From NCBI GenBank assembly GCA_023392635.1, contig JAEVYS010000009.1:1-23399 (forward strand): a stretch of 23,399 nucleotides of DNA, read 5' to 3'. The notes below the pieces were generated by a model. The model saw only the letters and a list, made by a program, of their open reading frames with translations. It was not told the origin of the DNA and searched no databases. Made by a program: the position numbers and the translations under genes. Positions 7,785-15,105 of this stretch are shown piece by piece (the first letter of the stretch is position 1; the number at the start of each line of letters is the position of its first letter). The DNA comes from Actinomycetes bacterium. GTDB taxonomy: Bacteria > Actinomycetota > Actinomycetes > Propionibacteriales > Propionibacteriaceae.

Positions 7785-9350
7785 TCACGCCGTGCGCGGG
7801 TCCAGCTTGCGGATGATCACGTACGGGTCCTGCTCGAGCCGGCGTCCTGACCAGGCGAGGATCGCCCGCGCCACGATGATCGACACCGCCAGCATCCCGA
7901 CGCCGGTGAGCAGGTCGCCGATGACCGTGGCGGTGACCCACCACAGTCCACCGCCGATGCCGGCGACTGTGAAGAAGGCCATGAACCATCCGAAGACCTT
8001 GAGGAACGAGCCGCGCCGCTGGCCGACGCGCGACTGGTCGCTCGGGTTCAGCACGCTCGCTGCCGAGCCCACCCCCACTCCGAGGACCACCACGCACGTG
8101 CCGGCCAGGATCGCCGGGAGGACACCGTTGGGCGGCGCGCCACGGATCGCGGATTCGACCAGGGTGAAGACCAGGACGAGCGGCAACAGGTAGAGCACGG
8201 GCGCCATCGCCTTGCCGACGAGCACCCGACGCAACGGCGCTCCGCCGAGCACGAAGTAGGTGAAGCCCTGCCCGTCGTAGCCGAAGAGGTTGAAGCTGCC
8301 GGCCACCACCGACATCGCGGCGAACGCCGCCGACTGGGCCGCCAGACCGTACGTCGCGAAGCTCGCGTGAGCCACCACCACCCCCATGACCGGAGGGATG
8401 ACCAGCGTCTGGATCGCCCGCGGTGAGCGCAGGAAGAAGTACCGGAGCTGCTGGGACGCGGCACCGCGCGCGGGTCCCGCGGGCAGCCCCCGCAGCAGGG
8501 CGGGAGTGAGCGTGAGGACCTCCCCGCTGCGCCGGCGCCTCGCCCGGTGCTGGCTGCCCGTGCGGCCGTTGAGACGTCGGGTGAGCACCCAGCCCCAGGC
8601 CGCCATGGCGATGCCGATGGTGACGACGACGATGCCCAGGCGCAGGGCGAAGTCGGTCCACCGCCCGTCCCGCGCGCTCAGGATGGCCCGCCCGGCCGCT
8701 CCGGGAGCGAGCCAGCTGAGGACGGTGCCGAGCGGCCCGGACGCCGACTTGCCGCCGAGCGCTGTGGTGGCGACGCGCGCCTGCTGCGCGAACAGGTAGA
8801 TGCCGAGCACGAGCAGGCTCGCGGCGAACGCTGCGACGTCGGTGCCCCGGCGTGAGCGGAGGGCGCCGGACAGCAGCGCCTGCGTGGCGCGGGAGAACGC
8901 CACGCACATCACGGTGTAGGCGAGCGCCACCACGAGCGACGCCAGTCGCACCGGCACGGTCTCGGAAATCGCGATGACGCCGCCGGAGGCGAACAGGAAC
9001 GTGAAAGCGGCGGTGGGGGAGACCAGTGCGCCGGCGAGCAGGCCGCTGACCTGCTGCCAGCCGGTGAGCGGGAACTGCTCGAGCCGCTGGGGGTCCACGA
9101 CGCCGTCGGCCAGGGTGGGCTCGACGATCGGGCCGACGACCCAGGGCAGGAAGATCGCGCAGAAGGAGGTGATCAGGAGGAGGTCCGCGGGGCCGGCCCC
9201 GGACACCAGCACCGCGCTCAGCATGCCGGCGAGCAGGCCACCCACACCGCCGAGCACCCAGGACGTGGCGAAGTACAGCTGGGCGCCGTCGCCGTGCCCG
9301 CGCGCACGGCGCGCGATGGTGAGTCTCAGCCGGAGAAGGACGAGAGCCAC
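7785..9350 (-). CDS. ABC-2 type exporter permease, about 12 membrane helices
   Basis: A 521-aa hydrophobic protein with about 12 predicted membrane segments, for example SWVLGGVGGLLAGMLSAVLV, LLLITSFCAIFLPWVVGPIV, FGWFMAFFTVAGIGGGLWWV and GVGMLAVSIIVARAILAW. A basic cytosolic linker (RARRRRSGEV) splits it into two halves, as in ABC-2 exporters where one chain carries the work of two subunits. It starts with GTG at 9350 and overlaps the end of the ATPase gene by 25 bp, so the two are almost certainly co-transcribed and coupled. The cargo cannot be predicted. Its stop lies 10 bp from the stop of the convergent sigma gene. Confidence 0.85.
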   Translation of the reverse strand: MALVLLRLRLTIARRARGHGDGAQLYFATSWVLGGVGGLLAGMLSAVLVSGAGPADLLLITSFCAIFLPWVVGPIVEPTLADGVVDPQRLEQFPLTGWQQVSGLLAGALVSPTAAFTFLFASGGVIAISETVPVRLASLVVALAYTVMCVAFSRATQALLSGALRSRRGTDVAAFAASLLVLGIYLFAQQARVATTALGGKSASGPLGTVLSWLAPGAAGRAILSARDGRWTDFALRLGIVVVTIGIAMAAWGWVLTRRLNGRTGSQHRARRRRSGEVLTLTPALLRGLPAGPARGAASQQLRYFFLRSPRAIQTLVIPPVMGVVVAHASFATYGLAAQSAAFAAMSVVAGSFNLFGYDGQGFTYFVLGGAPLRRVLVGKAMAPVLYLLPLVLVFTLVESAIRGAPPNGVLPAILAGTCVVVLGVGVGSAASVLNPSDQSRVGQRRGSFLKVFGWFMAFFTVAGIGGGLWWVTATVIGDLLTGVGMLAVSIIVARAILAWSGRRLEQDPYVIIRKLDPRTA

Positions 9351-10090
9351 GACAGCTCACCCTCCTCCAGGTCGCGGCCGCCGACGAGTTCGACGAACGC
9401 GTCCTGCAGGGTGCGGCCGCCCGACACCTCGGCCACGGTGCCCTCGGCGAGGACGCGTCCCGAGCCGATCACCGCGAGCCGGTCGCAGAGCCGCTGGACG
9501 ACGTCCATCACGTGGCTGGCGAACACCACCGTTCCCCCGCCTCGACGGTAGAGCTGCAGCACGTCCTCCATCACCTGCGTGTTGACCGGGTCCAGTGCCC
9601 CGAACGGCTCGTCGAGCACCAGGACGCGCGGGCTGTGCAGGAGGGCCACCGCCAGGCCGATCCGCTTGATCATGCCGAGGGAGAAGTCCGCGATCAGCTT
9701 CTCGCCCTCCTCGGCGAGGTCGAGCACCCGCAGCAGTTCGGAGGAGCGCTCCGCGACGACCTTGGCGTCCATCTTGCGCAGCATCCCGGCGTACTCGAGC
9801 ATCTCGGGGGCGGTCAGCCGGTCGAAGAGCACGGGGTTGTCCGGGACGAAGCCGATGCGGGCCTTCGCGGGCAGCGGATCCGGCCACACCGGCACGTCGT
9901 CAAGCACGGCATTGCCGGCGTCGGGACGCAGCAGCCCGGTCAGCATGCGCAGGGTGGTGGACTTGCCGGCGCCGTTGGGTCCGGCGATGCCGTAGAACGT
10001 GCCGCGCGGGATCGAGAGGTCGACGCCGTCGACGGCGCGCAGGTCTCCGAAGACCTTCACCAGGCCCTGTGCCTCGAGTGCGGTTGGCAC
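9326..10090 (-). CDS. ABC transporter ATP-binding protein
   Basis: A 254-aa nucleotide-binding subunit. Walker A is GPNGAGKST at 37-45; Walker B with its D-loop is VLVLDEPFGALDP; the H-loop is FASHVMD. The signature is FSLGMIKRIGLA, the SLGM variant usual in this exporter ATPase subfamily, and the Q-loop region reads FVPDNPVLFDRLT, with Asp-Asn in place of the usual Gln. It powers the permease encoded directly downstream, with which it overlaps. The GTG start at 10090 has a GAGGGG ribosome site 6 nt upstream. It is the first gene of the two-gene operon. Confidence 0.93.
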   Translation of the reverse strand: MPTALEAQGLVKVFGDLRAVDGVDLSIPRGTFYGIAGPNGAGKSTTLRMLTGLLRPDAGNAVLDDVPVWPDPLPAKARIGFVPDNPVLFDRLTAPEMLEYAGMLRKMDAKVVAERSSELLRVLDLAEEGEKLIADFSLGMIKRIGLAVALLHSPRVLVLDEPFGALDPVNTQVMEDVLQLYRRGGGTVVFASHVMDVVQRLCDRLAVIGSGRVLAEGTVAEVSGGRTLQDAFVELVGGRDLEEGELSWLSSFSG

Positions 10091-10154
10091 GGTTCACCCC
10101 TCAGCTCGCCCGCCGACCCGCTCCATTGGCCGACGCGGCGGATGCAGCCTAGCC

Positions 10155-10177
10155 ATTCGGCTGCTCGCGCGCCGAAT
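10155..10177. promoter_or_regulatory. Inverted repeat between tauE-like and ABC exporter genes
   Basis: ATTCGGC (10155-10161) and GCCGAAT (10171-10177) are a perfect 7-bp inverted repeat with a 9-nt loop. It lies 25 bp past the TauE/SafE stop and 65 bp before the ABC ATPase start, both on the minus strand. It could end the upstream transcript or be an operator for the exporter. On the minus strand it is followed by GGCTAGGCT, which holds a weak -10-like TAGGCT. Confidence 0.35.
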
Positions 10178-10202
10178 CACGTCCGGCGCTCCGGCGTGTG
10201 TC

Positions 10203-11021
10203 TCAGCTGCCCACGAGGGGGGCGATGCTCTCGTTCCAGACGTCGAGGCCCAGCTTCACGACCAGGACCCCCACGACGACGAGGAAGGCCACCCGGATGA
10301 AGCCGACGCCGCGGGCGATCGCGGTGCGCGAGCCCAGGTAGCCGCCCGCCATGTTGGCTGCGGCGAGGGCGATGCCCAGCGGCCAGAGCACGGCCCCGTG
10401 CGGGACGAAGAGGGCCAGGGCGCCGAGGTTGGTGGCGAAGTTCACGATCTTCGCCTTGGCGGAGGCCTCGAGGAAGCTGTAGCCGAGCACGCTCACCAGC
10501 GAGATCACCAGGAAGGTGCCGGTCCCCGGGCCGAGCAGCCCGTCGTAGCACCCGATGCCGGCGCCGATCGCTGCGGCGCTGCCGTAGTGGCGGCGTCCGC
10601 TCAACCTGAGCTCGGTCAGCGTGCCCATCGAGGGACGGGTGGCGGTGAAGACGGCCACGCCGATCAGGGCGAGCACGATGATCGGCTTGAAGACCGCGAC
10701 GGGCAGCAGCGTGGCAAGAGTCGCGCCGAGGAAGCTGCCGGCGAACGCGAAGGCTGCCATCGGGAGTGCCGTCCGCAGGTCGGGGCCGACCCGGCGGTAG
10801 TACGTGATGCTGCTGGTGGCCGTGCCGAAGATGGACGCGAGCTTGTTGGTCGCCAGGGCCTGCACCGGTGCGATCCCCGGGACGAGCAGCAGGGCGGGCA
10901 ATTGCAGCAGCCCGCCTCCGCCGACGACGGCGTCCACGAACCCGGCGGCGAGGGCGACCAGTACGAGGACGAGCAGACCCTGCCAGCCCAGTCCCTCGGG
11001 CAGCAGGGTGAACGGGTCCAC
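10203..11021 (-). CDS. TauE/SafE family (TSUP) membrane permease
   Basis: A 272-aa membrane protein with about eight hydrophobic helices in two related halves. The first half holds the family motif GFVDAVVGGGGLLQLPALL, with a Gly-rich bend after the first helix, and the NKLASIFGTATSSITYYRR segment; the second half has YDGLLGPGTGTFLVISLV and NFATNLGALALFV. TSUP proteins move sulfite, sulfonates or other small organic anions across the membrane. The GTG start at 11021 has a strong GGAGGA site 6 nt upstream. It lies 79 bp after the SufR-like regulator gene on the same strand, so they may share a transcript; the substrate is not known. Confidence 0.9.
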   Translation of the reverse strand: MDPFTLLPEGLGWQGLLVLVLVALAAGFVDAVVGGGGLLQLPALLLVPGIAPVQALATNKLASIFGTATSSITYYRRVGPDLRTALPMAAFAFAGSFLGATLATLLPVAVFKPIIVLALIGVAVFTATRPSMGTLTELRLSGRRHYGSAAAIGAGIGCYDGLLGPGTGTFLVISLVSVLGYSFLEASAKAKIVNFATNLGALALFVPHGAVLWPLGIALAAANMAGGYLGSRTAIARGVGFIRVAFLVVVGVLVVKLGLDVWNESIAPLVGS

Positions 11022-11100
11022 GGGCGGTCCTCCGGGAGGGGGCGGTCAGGATCATCGGCAGTCTAGGCCGCCGGATCCGGGAGGCCCCGGCGCCCGGAGT

Positions 11101-11739
11101 TCAGCCGGCGGCGAGCGGGCGGACCAGGCACAGCCCCGGAGCGGCGAACGGCACGAGCTGCCGGGGATCGGGGGCGAGGGCGTCGATCAGCCCCTGGTGG
11201 ATCCCGCAGACGACCGCCGGGTTCTCCCGTGCGGACTCCAGCAGTGGACACGTGCGCAGTGCGATGCCTTCGGGGATCTCCTGCGGGGTGAAGCCCTGGG
11301 CGCCGAGCGTGCCGACGAGGTCGTCGGTGCCCGCGTCGGCGATCCGGCGACCCCACGACTTGCCGAGCGCGTGGGCGGCCGACACCGGGTCGGGCAGCTG
11401 GGAGAGCTGCTCTGCGACGGCCTCCACAAGGGCGGCATGGTCGTCGCGTCCGGGCTCCTCGAGGGCGACCTGCGTGCCGGCCAGGGTGGGTCGGAAGGCC
11501 AGCGCGGGCCGGCCGCGTCCGCTCGCCGGCAGGAGCGTCTCCTCGACGAAACCCCCCTCGACAAGGTGCTGGAGCTGCGCACGCACCGTGTTCGGGTGAC
11601 CGCCGAGAGCCTCGTTCAGCATCCCGATCGTCACCGGCCCGCCGGTGCCGACCAGCTGCCGCAGGACGCGCAGGCCCGCTTCGCGCGGGCGGTCCCTCCG
11701 CACCGGCTCCGGGCCGGCGGGAGGCTGCGGTGTGGTCAC
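11101..11739 (-). CDS. SufR-like winged-helix regulator with conserved cysteines
   Basis: A 212-aa protein. The N-terminal winged helix (about 20-82) contains VTIGMLNEALGGHPNTVRAQLQHLVEGGFV and the wing GRGRPAL. The C-terminal half has Cys164 in RTCPLLESARENP, Cys178-x2-His181 in VVCGIHQGL and Cys204 in GLCLVRP. This C-Pro...NP...C-x-x-H-x-GL arrangement resembles SufR-type regulators, where three cysteines hold an iron-sulfur cluster; cluster binding here is inferred. The GTG start at 11739 lies 6 nt from TAGATT with no Shine-Dalgarno, so the mRNA is probably leaderless. It is divergent from the hemerythrin gene and the two share a palindromic intergenic region. A redox- or oxygen-linked switch would suit that partner. 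Confidence 0.8.
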   Translation of the reverse strand: MTTPQPPAGPEPVRRDRPREAGLRVLRQLVGTGGPVTIGMLNEALGGHPNTVRAQLQHLVEGGFVEETLLPASGRGRPALAFRPTLAGTQVALEEPGRDDHAALVEAVAEQLSQLPDPVSAAHALGKSWGRRIADAGTDDLVGTLGAQGFTPQEIPEGIALRTCPLLESARENPAVVCGIHQGLIDALAPDPRQLVPFAAPGLCLVRPLAAG

Positions 11740-11745
11740 GGGTCC

Positions 11746-11783
11746 AATCTAGTGGTATTTTCTACATGTTGGTATGTAGAAAA
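11746..11783. promoter_or_regulatory. Divergent promoter region with a 10-bp perfect palindrome
   Basis: TTTTCTACAT (11758-11767) and ATGTAGAAAA (11774-11783) form a perfect inverted repeat with a 6-bp spacer. For the minus-strand regulator, -10 box TAGATT (11751-11746) is followed by 6 nt and GTG, so the palindrome covers its -35 region. For the plus-strand hemerythrin gene it ends where the AAGGAG ribosome site begins and covers the likely -10. The region is markedly AT-rich against its surroundings. The natural binder is the SufR-like protein encoded next to it. Confidence 0.75.
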
Positions 11784-11793
11784 GGAGATTCCG

Positions 11794-12357
11794 GTGTGCA
11801 GCTACTGCGGGTGCGACTCCATCGAGGTGATCGGCCGGTTCATGGACGAGCACGTGGAGATCATCAACGCTACCGGTGAGTTGCGCTCAGCCGTGCGCTC
11901 CGCGGACGCCGAGACGGTCCAGACGGCGCGGGCCGCCGTGGCAGGCCTGTTGTGGCCGCACACCACGGCCGAGGAGGGCGGCCTGTTCGCCGTCCTCTCC
12001 CGTGACGAGGTCTACGCCGACCACATCACCACCTTGTGCGGCGAGCACCAGCTTCTCGACGCGTACCTGTCGGCCATCACTCCCGGCGACGAGGTAGCGA
12101 TGGCCCGCTTCGAGAACGCCCTGCGCGCCCACATCGACAAGGACGACAACGGCCTCTTCCCGGCCGCGGCGATCGCGCTGGACGGTCCGCAGTGGGCAGA
12201 GGTCCACGCTGCGACACCACACCACCACGCCGACCACGACGACCACGACGACCATCACGACCACCACCACCCCCATGTCCCGGCCGCCGTGGCACCGGCC
12301 GCGCGCGTGCCGGCACCCCTCGACCAGGCCGGACGGAGTCACGTCACCTCACTGTGA
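11794..12357 (+). CDS. Hemerythrin-domain protein with CxxCxC start and His/Asp-rich tail
   Basis: A 187-aa protein beginning MCSYCGCDSIEVIGRFMDEH. The N-terminal Cys2, Cys5 and Cys7 are typical of a small actinobacterial hemerythrin subfamily. The four-helix di-iron domain shows candidate ligands His20, His56 and Glu60 (HTTAEE), His85 (GEHQLL), His113 and Asp117/118 (HIDKDD). Residues 143-161 form a tail with 11 His and 6 Asp, followed by an Ala/Pro-rich end. Hemerythrins bind oxygen, nitric oxide or iron; the tail could hold extra metal. The GTG start at 11794 is fixed by a strong AAGGAG site 6 nt upstream and by the CxxCxC motif; an open frame continues far upstream but is antisense to other genes. 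It is divergent from a SufR-like regulator. Confidence 0.88.
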   Translation: MCSYCGCDSIEVIGRFMDEHVEIINATGELRSAVRSADAETVQTARAAVAGLLWPHTTAEEGGLFAVLSRDEVYADHITTLCGEHQLLDAYLSAITPGDEVAMARFENALRAHIDKDDNGLFPAAAIALDGPQWAEVHAATPHHHADHDDHDDHHDHHHPHVPAAVAPAARVPAPLDQAGRSHVTSL

Positions 12358-12423
12358 CGCTCGGCCCGCTCCGGCTCGCGCTGGTCGTCGTCAACCCCTC
12401 GACGACGGCCAGGGCCGCCGCGA

Positions 12424-12451
12424 GGTCACGGGAGCAGCGTCTCCTGTGACC
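12424..12451 (+). terminator. Probable terminator after the hemerythrin gene
   Basis: GGTCACGGGAG (12424-12434) pairs with CTCCTGTGACC (12441-12451) through 11 bp with one G-U pair and a 6-nt loop. It stands between two convergent genes, 67 bp past the hemerythrin stop. No U tract follows, so it would be an actinomycete-style I-shaped terminator. Confidence 0.55.
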
Positions 12452-12471
12452 CGCGGCGGGAACCGGCGCTG

Positions 12472-12518
12472 ATGCACCCCTTCGCCCGGGTCCGGCCGTC
12501 CCCCTCGGCGGGGTGCAT
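12472..12518 (-). terminator. Stem-loop directly downstream of the MFS gene
   Basis: ATGCACCCC (12472-12480) and GGGGTGCAT (12510-12518) are a perfect 9-bp inverted repeat around a G/C-rich 29-nt interior. The structure begins 3 bp after the stop codon of the minus-strand MFS gene, the right place for a transcript-end stem. Confidence 0.5.
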
Positions 12519-12520
12519 GC

Positions 12521-13792
12521 TCACAGGGCCGCGGGCTCGGCTTCGATCCCGACGCGGACGGGTCGGTCGGTGCGGGCTGCGGCCACCCCGGCCAGGACGG
12601 CGACGAGGGTGAGCGCCAGCGCCAGGACGCAGACCCCGCCCCAGCCTCCCGCCTGCCACAAGACGGTGGCGAGTGCGCCGGCCAGGGTGCTCCCGAGGTA
12701 GTAGGTGCCCAGGTAGGCACTCGACGCCTGGGCCGTGCCCTGACCACGTCGCCGGGCTCGGTCCACCACCCAGCCGCTGAGCATGGAGTGGACGCCGAGG
12801 AACGCGAAGCCCACCAGCGCCAGGCCCACCACGACCGCCGGCAGGCTGGCCAGCGATGCCAGCAGCACGCTCCCCGCGAGCAGCGCCAGACCGCCGACGA
12901 CGACCCGTCCGCGCCCGAGGCGGGCGGCCGCCCACCGGGCGAGCAGGGGAGAGGCGATGCCGACCGGATAGGCGAGGTACACCAGCGATGCGCGCGCCCC
13001 GAGCGTGAAGGGGGGAGCCTGGAGCCGGAACGACATGGCGTTGTACACCCCGACGAACGCGCCCATGGCGGCGAAGCCGGACAGGCAGAGCAGGGCGACC
13101 ACGCGATCGGCCGGTGCGACCAGAGTGCCGAGCAGGGCGTCCCGCAGTCCGACCGGACCGGGAGTGAAGCCGACCGACGCAGGCAGCAGGACGGCCATCA
13201 GTGCCCCGGCGAGCAGGGTCAGGACGGCCATGACGGTTGCCGCGAGCTGCCAGCCGCCGAGGGTGGCGAGGGGCCCTGGCAGCAGCCGGGCCGCTGCGCC
13301 GCCCATCGCGGTGCCGGCGATGTAGGCGGCGTTCGCCTTCGCGTGCGATCCGGCCGCGACCTCCTCACGGAGGTAGGCGAGGGCTGCAGCGGGCAGTCCG
13401 GCCAGGGTGAACCCCATCAGCCCGCGGGTGGCGACGAGCATGGTCCAGTCCGGAGCCACTGCCGACAGCAGGCCCAGTCCGCCCGACGCCAGCAGTGACC
13501 ACCGCATCACCCGCACCCGCCCCACCCGGTCAGCGAGCGGCCCCGTGACCAGCAGGCCGGCGATGATGGTCAGCGTGGTGACCGACAGCGCGTGGGCCGA
13601 CTCCGCTGCGCTCACGCCGTAGTGCGCGGCCAGCATCGGCAGCAGGGGTTGCACGAAGTACATCAGCGAGAAGTTGGCCAGTCCGCCGGCCATCAGCGCG
13701 ACCACGATGCGCCGGTAGGGCGTGCTCCCCGAGGAGTGGCCCCGAACGGGTCGTGAGGATCGGGGGACGGGGAGCGGGATCACGACGGCCAC
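12521..13792 (-). CDS. MFS transporter, probable drug or metabolite exporter
   Basis: A 423-aa protein with 12 predicted membrane helices. The loop between helices 2 and 3 has the MFS motif GPLADRVGRVRVMRW; the first helix reads IVVALMAGGLANFSLMYFVQPLLPMLAAHYGVS, as in YnfM-like exporters. A second-half equivalent is LLARWAAARLGRGRVVVGGL. An AAGGAGG site lies 8 nt before GTG at 13792, which decides the start; a TTG at 13813 would place that ribosome site inside the coding region. It is divergent from a LysR gene, with a LysR-type box in between, and so is probably controlled by it. The substrate is unknown. Confidence 0.88.
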   Translation of the reverse strand: MAVVIPLPVPRSSRPVRGHSSGSTPYRRIVVALMAGGLANFSLMYFVQPLLPMLAAHYGVSAAESAHALSVTTLTIIAGLLVTGPLADRVGRVRVMRWSLLASGGLGLLSAVAPDWTMLVATRGLMGFTLAGLPAAALAYLREEVAAGSHAKANAAYIAGTAMGGAAARLLPGPLATLGGWQLAATVMAVLTLLAGALMAVLLPASVGFTPGPVGLRDALLGTLVAPADRVVALLCLSGFAAMGAFVGVYNAMSFRLQAPPFTLGARASLVYLAYPVGIASPLLARWAAARLGRGRVVVGGLALLAGSVLLASLASLPAVVVGLALVGFAFLGVHSMLSGWVVDRARRRGQGTAQASSAYLGTYYLGSTLAGALATVLWQAGGWGGVCVLALALTLVAVLAGVAAARTDRPVRVGIEAEPAAL

Positions 13793-13847
13793 GACCACAT
13801 CCTCCTTGGACAAAGCCGATGCGCGAAATGATGCAATCGCCTATGGT

Positions 13848-13872
13848 GATGCGGTCCGCGCATCGATACGAT
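13848..13872. promoter_or_regulatory. LysR-type T-N11-A box and leaderless LysR promoter
   Basis: GATGCG (13848-13853) and CGCATC (13859-13864) form a perfect inverted repeat with a 5-bp spacer; T13850 and A13862 give the T-N11-A pattern of LysR binding sites. A further GATGCG is at 13818-13823, between this box and the MFS start. The -10 box TACGAT (13867-13872) stands 6 nt before the LysR GTG, so bound LysR protein would repress its own gene while being placed to activate the divergent MFS gene. Confidence 0.65.
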
Positions 13873-13878
13873 CGAGCG

Positions 13879-14763
13879 GTGGACGAGCAGGTGCTGCGGG
13901 TGTTCCTGACCCTCAGTGAGACCGAGAACACCAGGGACGCCGCGGCCCTGCTCCAGGTGAACCAGTCCAACGTCTCGCGCGCCCTGGCCCGCCTGGAGGA
14001 CGAGCTGGGCGCGGAGCTGTTCACCCGCCACGGCCGCCGGCTCGAACTGAACCGGGCAGGTGCAGGCTTCCGCGCCGACGCCCTTGCCATGGTCGAGGCG
14101 TTCGAGAGCGGTCGCCGCCACCTGCAGCAGCTGGCCGGCCCGCTCGGGACGATCCGCCTGGGGTTCCTGCAGTCCGCCGCACTGTGGGCCGTGCCCCGCC
14201 TCGTCGGTGACTACCGGACGCGCACGCCGGGCAGCCGGTTCGAGCTCCGCCAGGGCTTCGCGCGCGACCTCTACGGCTGGATCGGCTCCGACGCCCTCGA
14301 CGTCGCCTTCGTCACTGCCCCGCCGGCGGGACGGTCGGGCTTCGGCTGGCGGAAGCTGGTGGAGCAGCGGCTCACCGTGGCCGTACCGCTCAGCCACCGG
14401 CTCGCCGGGCGCCCCAGCGTGACTCCTGCCGACCTCGACGGCGAGGACTTCGTCGCGTTCGCACGGAGCACGGAACTCCGGACGGTGATCGACCCCATGT
14501 TGGCTGAGGCGGGCGCCCTTGTCCGGATCGCCTTCGAGTCCAGCGAGATCGACACGATCCGTGGCCTGGTGGGTGTCGGACTGGGTGTCGCGATCATTCC
14601 CGAGCCCGCGCGCCCCGGCGACGGCGACATCGCCTACCTGCCCCTGGAGCCACACCGCTCCCGAACCCTGGGCCTGGCCTGGTCCACCGAGCGGGCCCTG
14701 CCCCGGAGCGTCGCCGACTTCCTCGACCACAGCAGCGAGGACCGCTTCGCGGGCCGTGGCTGA
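13879..14763 (+). CDS. LysR-family transcriptional regulator
   Basis: A 294-aa protein of normal LysR length. The N-terminal helix-turn-helix (about 1-60) includes LRVFLTLSETENTRDAAALLQVNQSNVSRALARLEDELGAELFTRHGRRLELNRAG. The rest is a substrate-binding-protein-like effector domain starting GTIRLGFLQSAALWAVPRLV, ending GLVGVGLGVAIIPEP. The effector is unknown; its divergent MFS neighbour is the obvious target. The GTG start at 13879 fits the usual LysR start (a few residues before the first helix) and stands 6 nt after TACGAT with no Shine-Dalgarno. It is followed by the longest non-coding stretch in the window. Confidence 0.9.
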   Translation: MDEQVLRVFLTLSETENTRDAAALLQVNQSNVSRALARLEDELGAELFTRHGRRLELNRAGAGFRADALAMVEAFESGRRHLQQLAGPLGTIRLGFLQSAALWAVPRLVGDYRTRTPGSRFELRQGFARDLYGWIGSDALDVAFVTAPPAGRSGFGWRKLVEQRLTVAVPLSHRLAGRPSVTPADLDGEDFVAFARSTELRTVIDPMLAEAGALVRIAFESSEIDTIRGLVGVGLGVAIIPEPARPGDGDIAYLPLEPHRSRTLGLAWSTERALPRSVADFLDHSSEDRFAGRG

Positions 14764-14778
14764 GGAGGGCAGTGCGCT

Positions 14779-14807
14779 GACCAAGTGCGTACCAAGTGGG
14801 GTACCAA
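14779..14807 (-). repeat. TTGGTAC direct repeats, first site
   Basis: On the plus strand GTACCAA occurs at 14789-14795 and 14801-14807 (12-bp period), with a third partial copy GACCAA at 14779-14784. Read on the minus strand this is TTGGTAC-N5-TTGGTAC. The same arrangement recurs at 18187-18205 in the opposite direction. Confidence 0.6.
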
Positions 14808-14891
14808 ATGGCCCCGTGGTCAGTGCGGGCGAGTCCGCGGGGCTGAGAGGCTTCTCCCGAGGGCGAAGCGAGGGATAGCGCAGACCCTCGT

Positions 14892-14960
14892 GGTCACCGA
14901 ACGGAACGTCCTGCCTCGACCCCTCGGCACCGTTCCGGGCGTCTCACACGCCAGGTGACC
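14892..14960. ncRNA. Possible three-way-junction RNA structure
   Basis: Outer stem GGTCACC (14892-14898) with GGTGACC (14954-14960). Inside it, stem two is CGGAACG (14902-14908) with CGTTCCG (14931-14937), topped by TGCC/GGCA (14912-14915, 14926-14929). Stem three is GGCGT (14938-14942) with ACGCC (14948-14952), loop CTCAC. The junction has only about four unpaired bases. All helices are perfect. It does not match a riboswitch class I know, and high GC raises the chance of accidental stems. Confidence 0.35.
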
Positions 14961-15000
14961 CGGCAGGTACCGCCGGCCCGTGGCCGATGTACGGTTCCTC

Positions 15001-15034
15001 GGCCGGGGTCCTTCCGCCAAAGTCGACCCCGGCC
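15001..15034. repeat. Perfect 10-bp inverted repeat
   Basis: GGCCGGGGTC (15001-15010) and GACCCCGGCC (15025-15034) with a 14-nt loop. It is followed 6 bp later by a second, 11-bp inverted repeat: CCGTTCGGGCG (15041-15051) and CGCCCGAACGG (15072-15082). They could be terminators or parts of a structured leader. Confidence 0.55.
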
Positions 15035-15069
15035 CACCCGCCGTTCGGGCGGGCGCCACCCGCTCGCTT

Positions 15070-15105
15070 GTCGCCCGAACGGGCGTCGCCCGTAGTGGGT
15101 CTTAC
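15070..15105 (+). promoter_or_regulatory. Shared cis-element of the paralogue pair, copy A
   Basis: Two tandem GTCGCCCG units: GTCGCCCGAACGGGC (15070-15084) and GTCGCCCGTA-GT-GGGTCTTAC (15085-15105). The second matches 22660-22680 at 19 of 21 positions; that site lies upstream of the paralogous gene. Each unit is near-palindromic around CCCG..CGGG. It ends 80 bp before the start codon. After it, GGACCG (15115-15120)/CGGTCC (15157-15162) encloses GGTTC (15123-15127)/GAACC (15141-15145). Confidence 0.6.

Noticed and set aside
7546..9360. Long minus-strand frame of about 604 codons, Arg/Pro/His-rich, overlapping the ABC permease
   Set aside because: Same-strand shifted frame of the permease; composition is typical of a GC-rich off-frame translation.
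10804..11793. Upstream extension of the hemerythrin frame to 517 residues
   Set aside because: The extension runs antisense through the TauE and SufR-like genes; the strong ribosome site and CxxCxC motif fix the start at 11794.
12220..12276. GAC/CAC-rich tandem repeat as a CRISPR-like array
   Set aside because: It is in frame and codes for the His/Asp tail; there are no spacers.
14840..14960. GCTGAGAGG resembling part of a TPP riboswitch
   Set aside because: The partner CCTGATC..GGATAATGCC-type segment is absent and the spacing is wrong.
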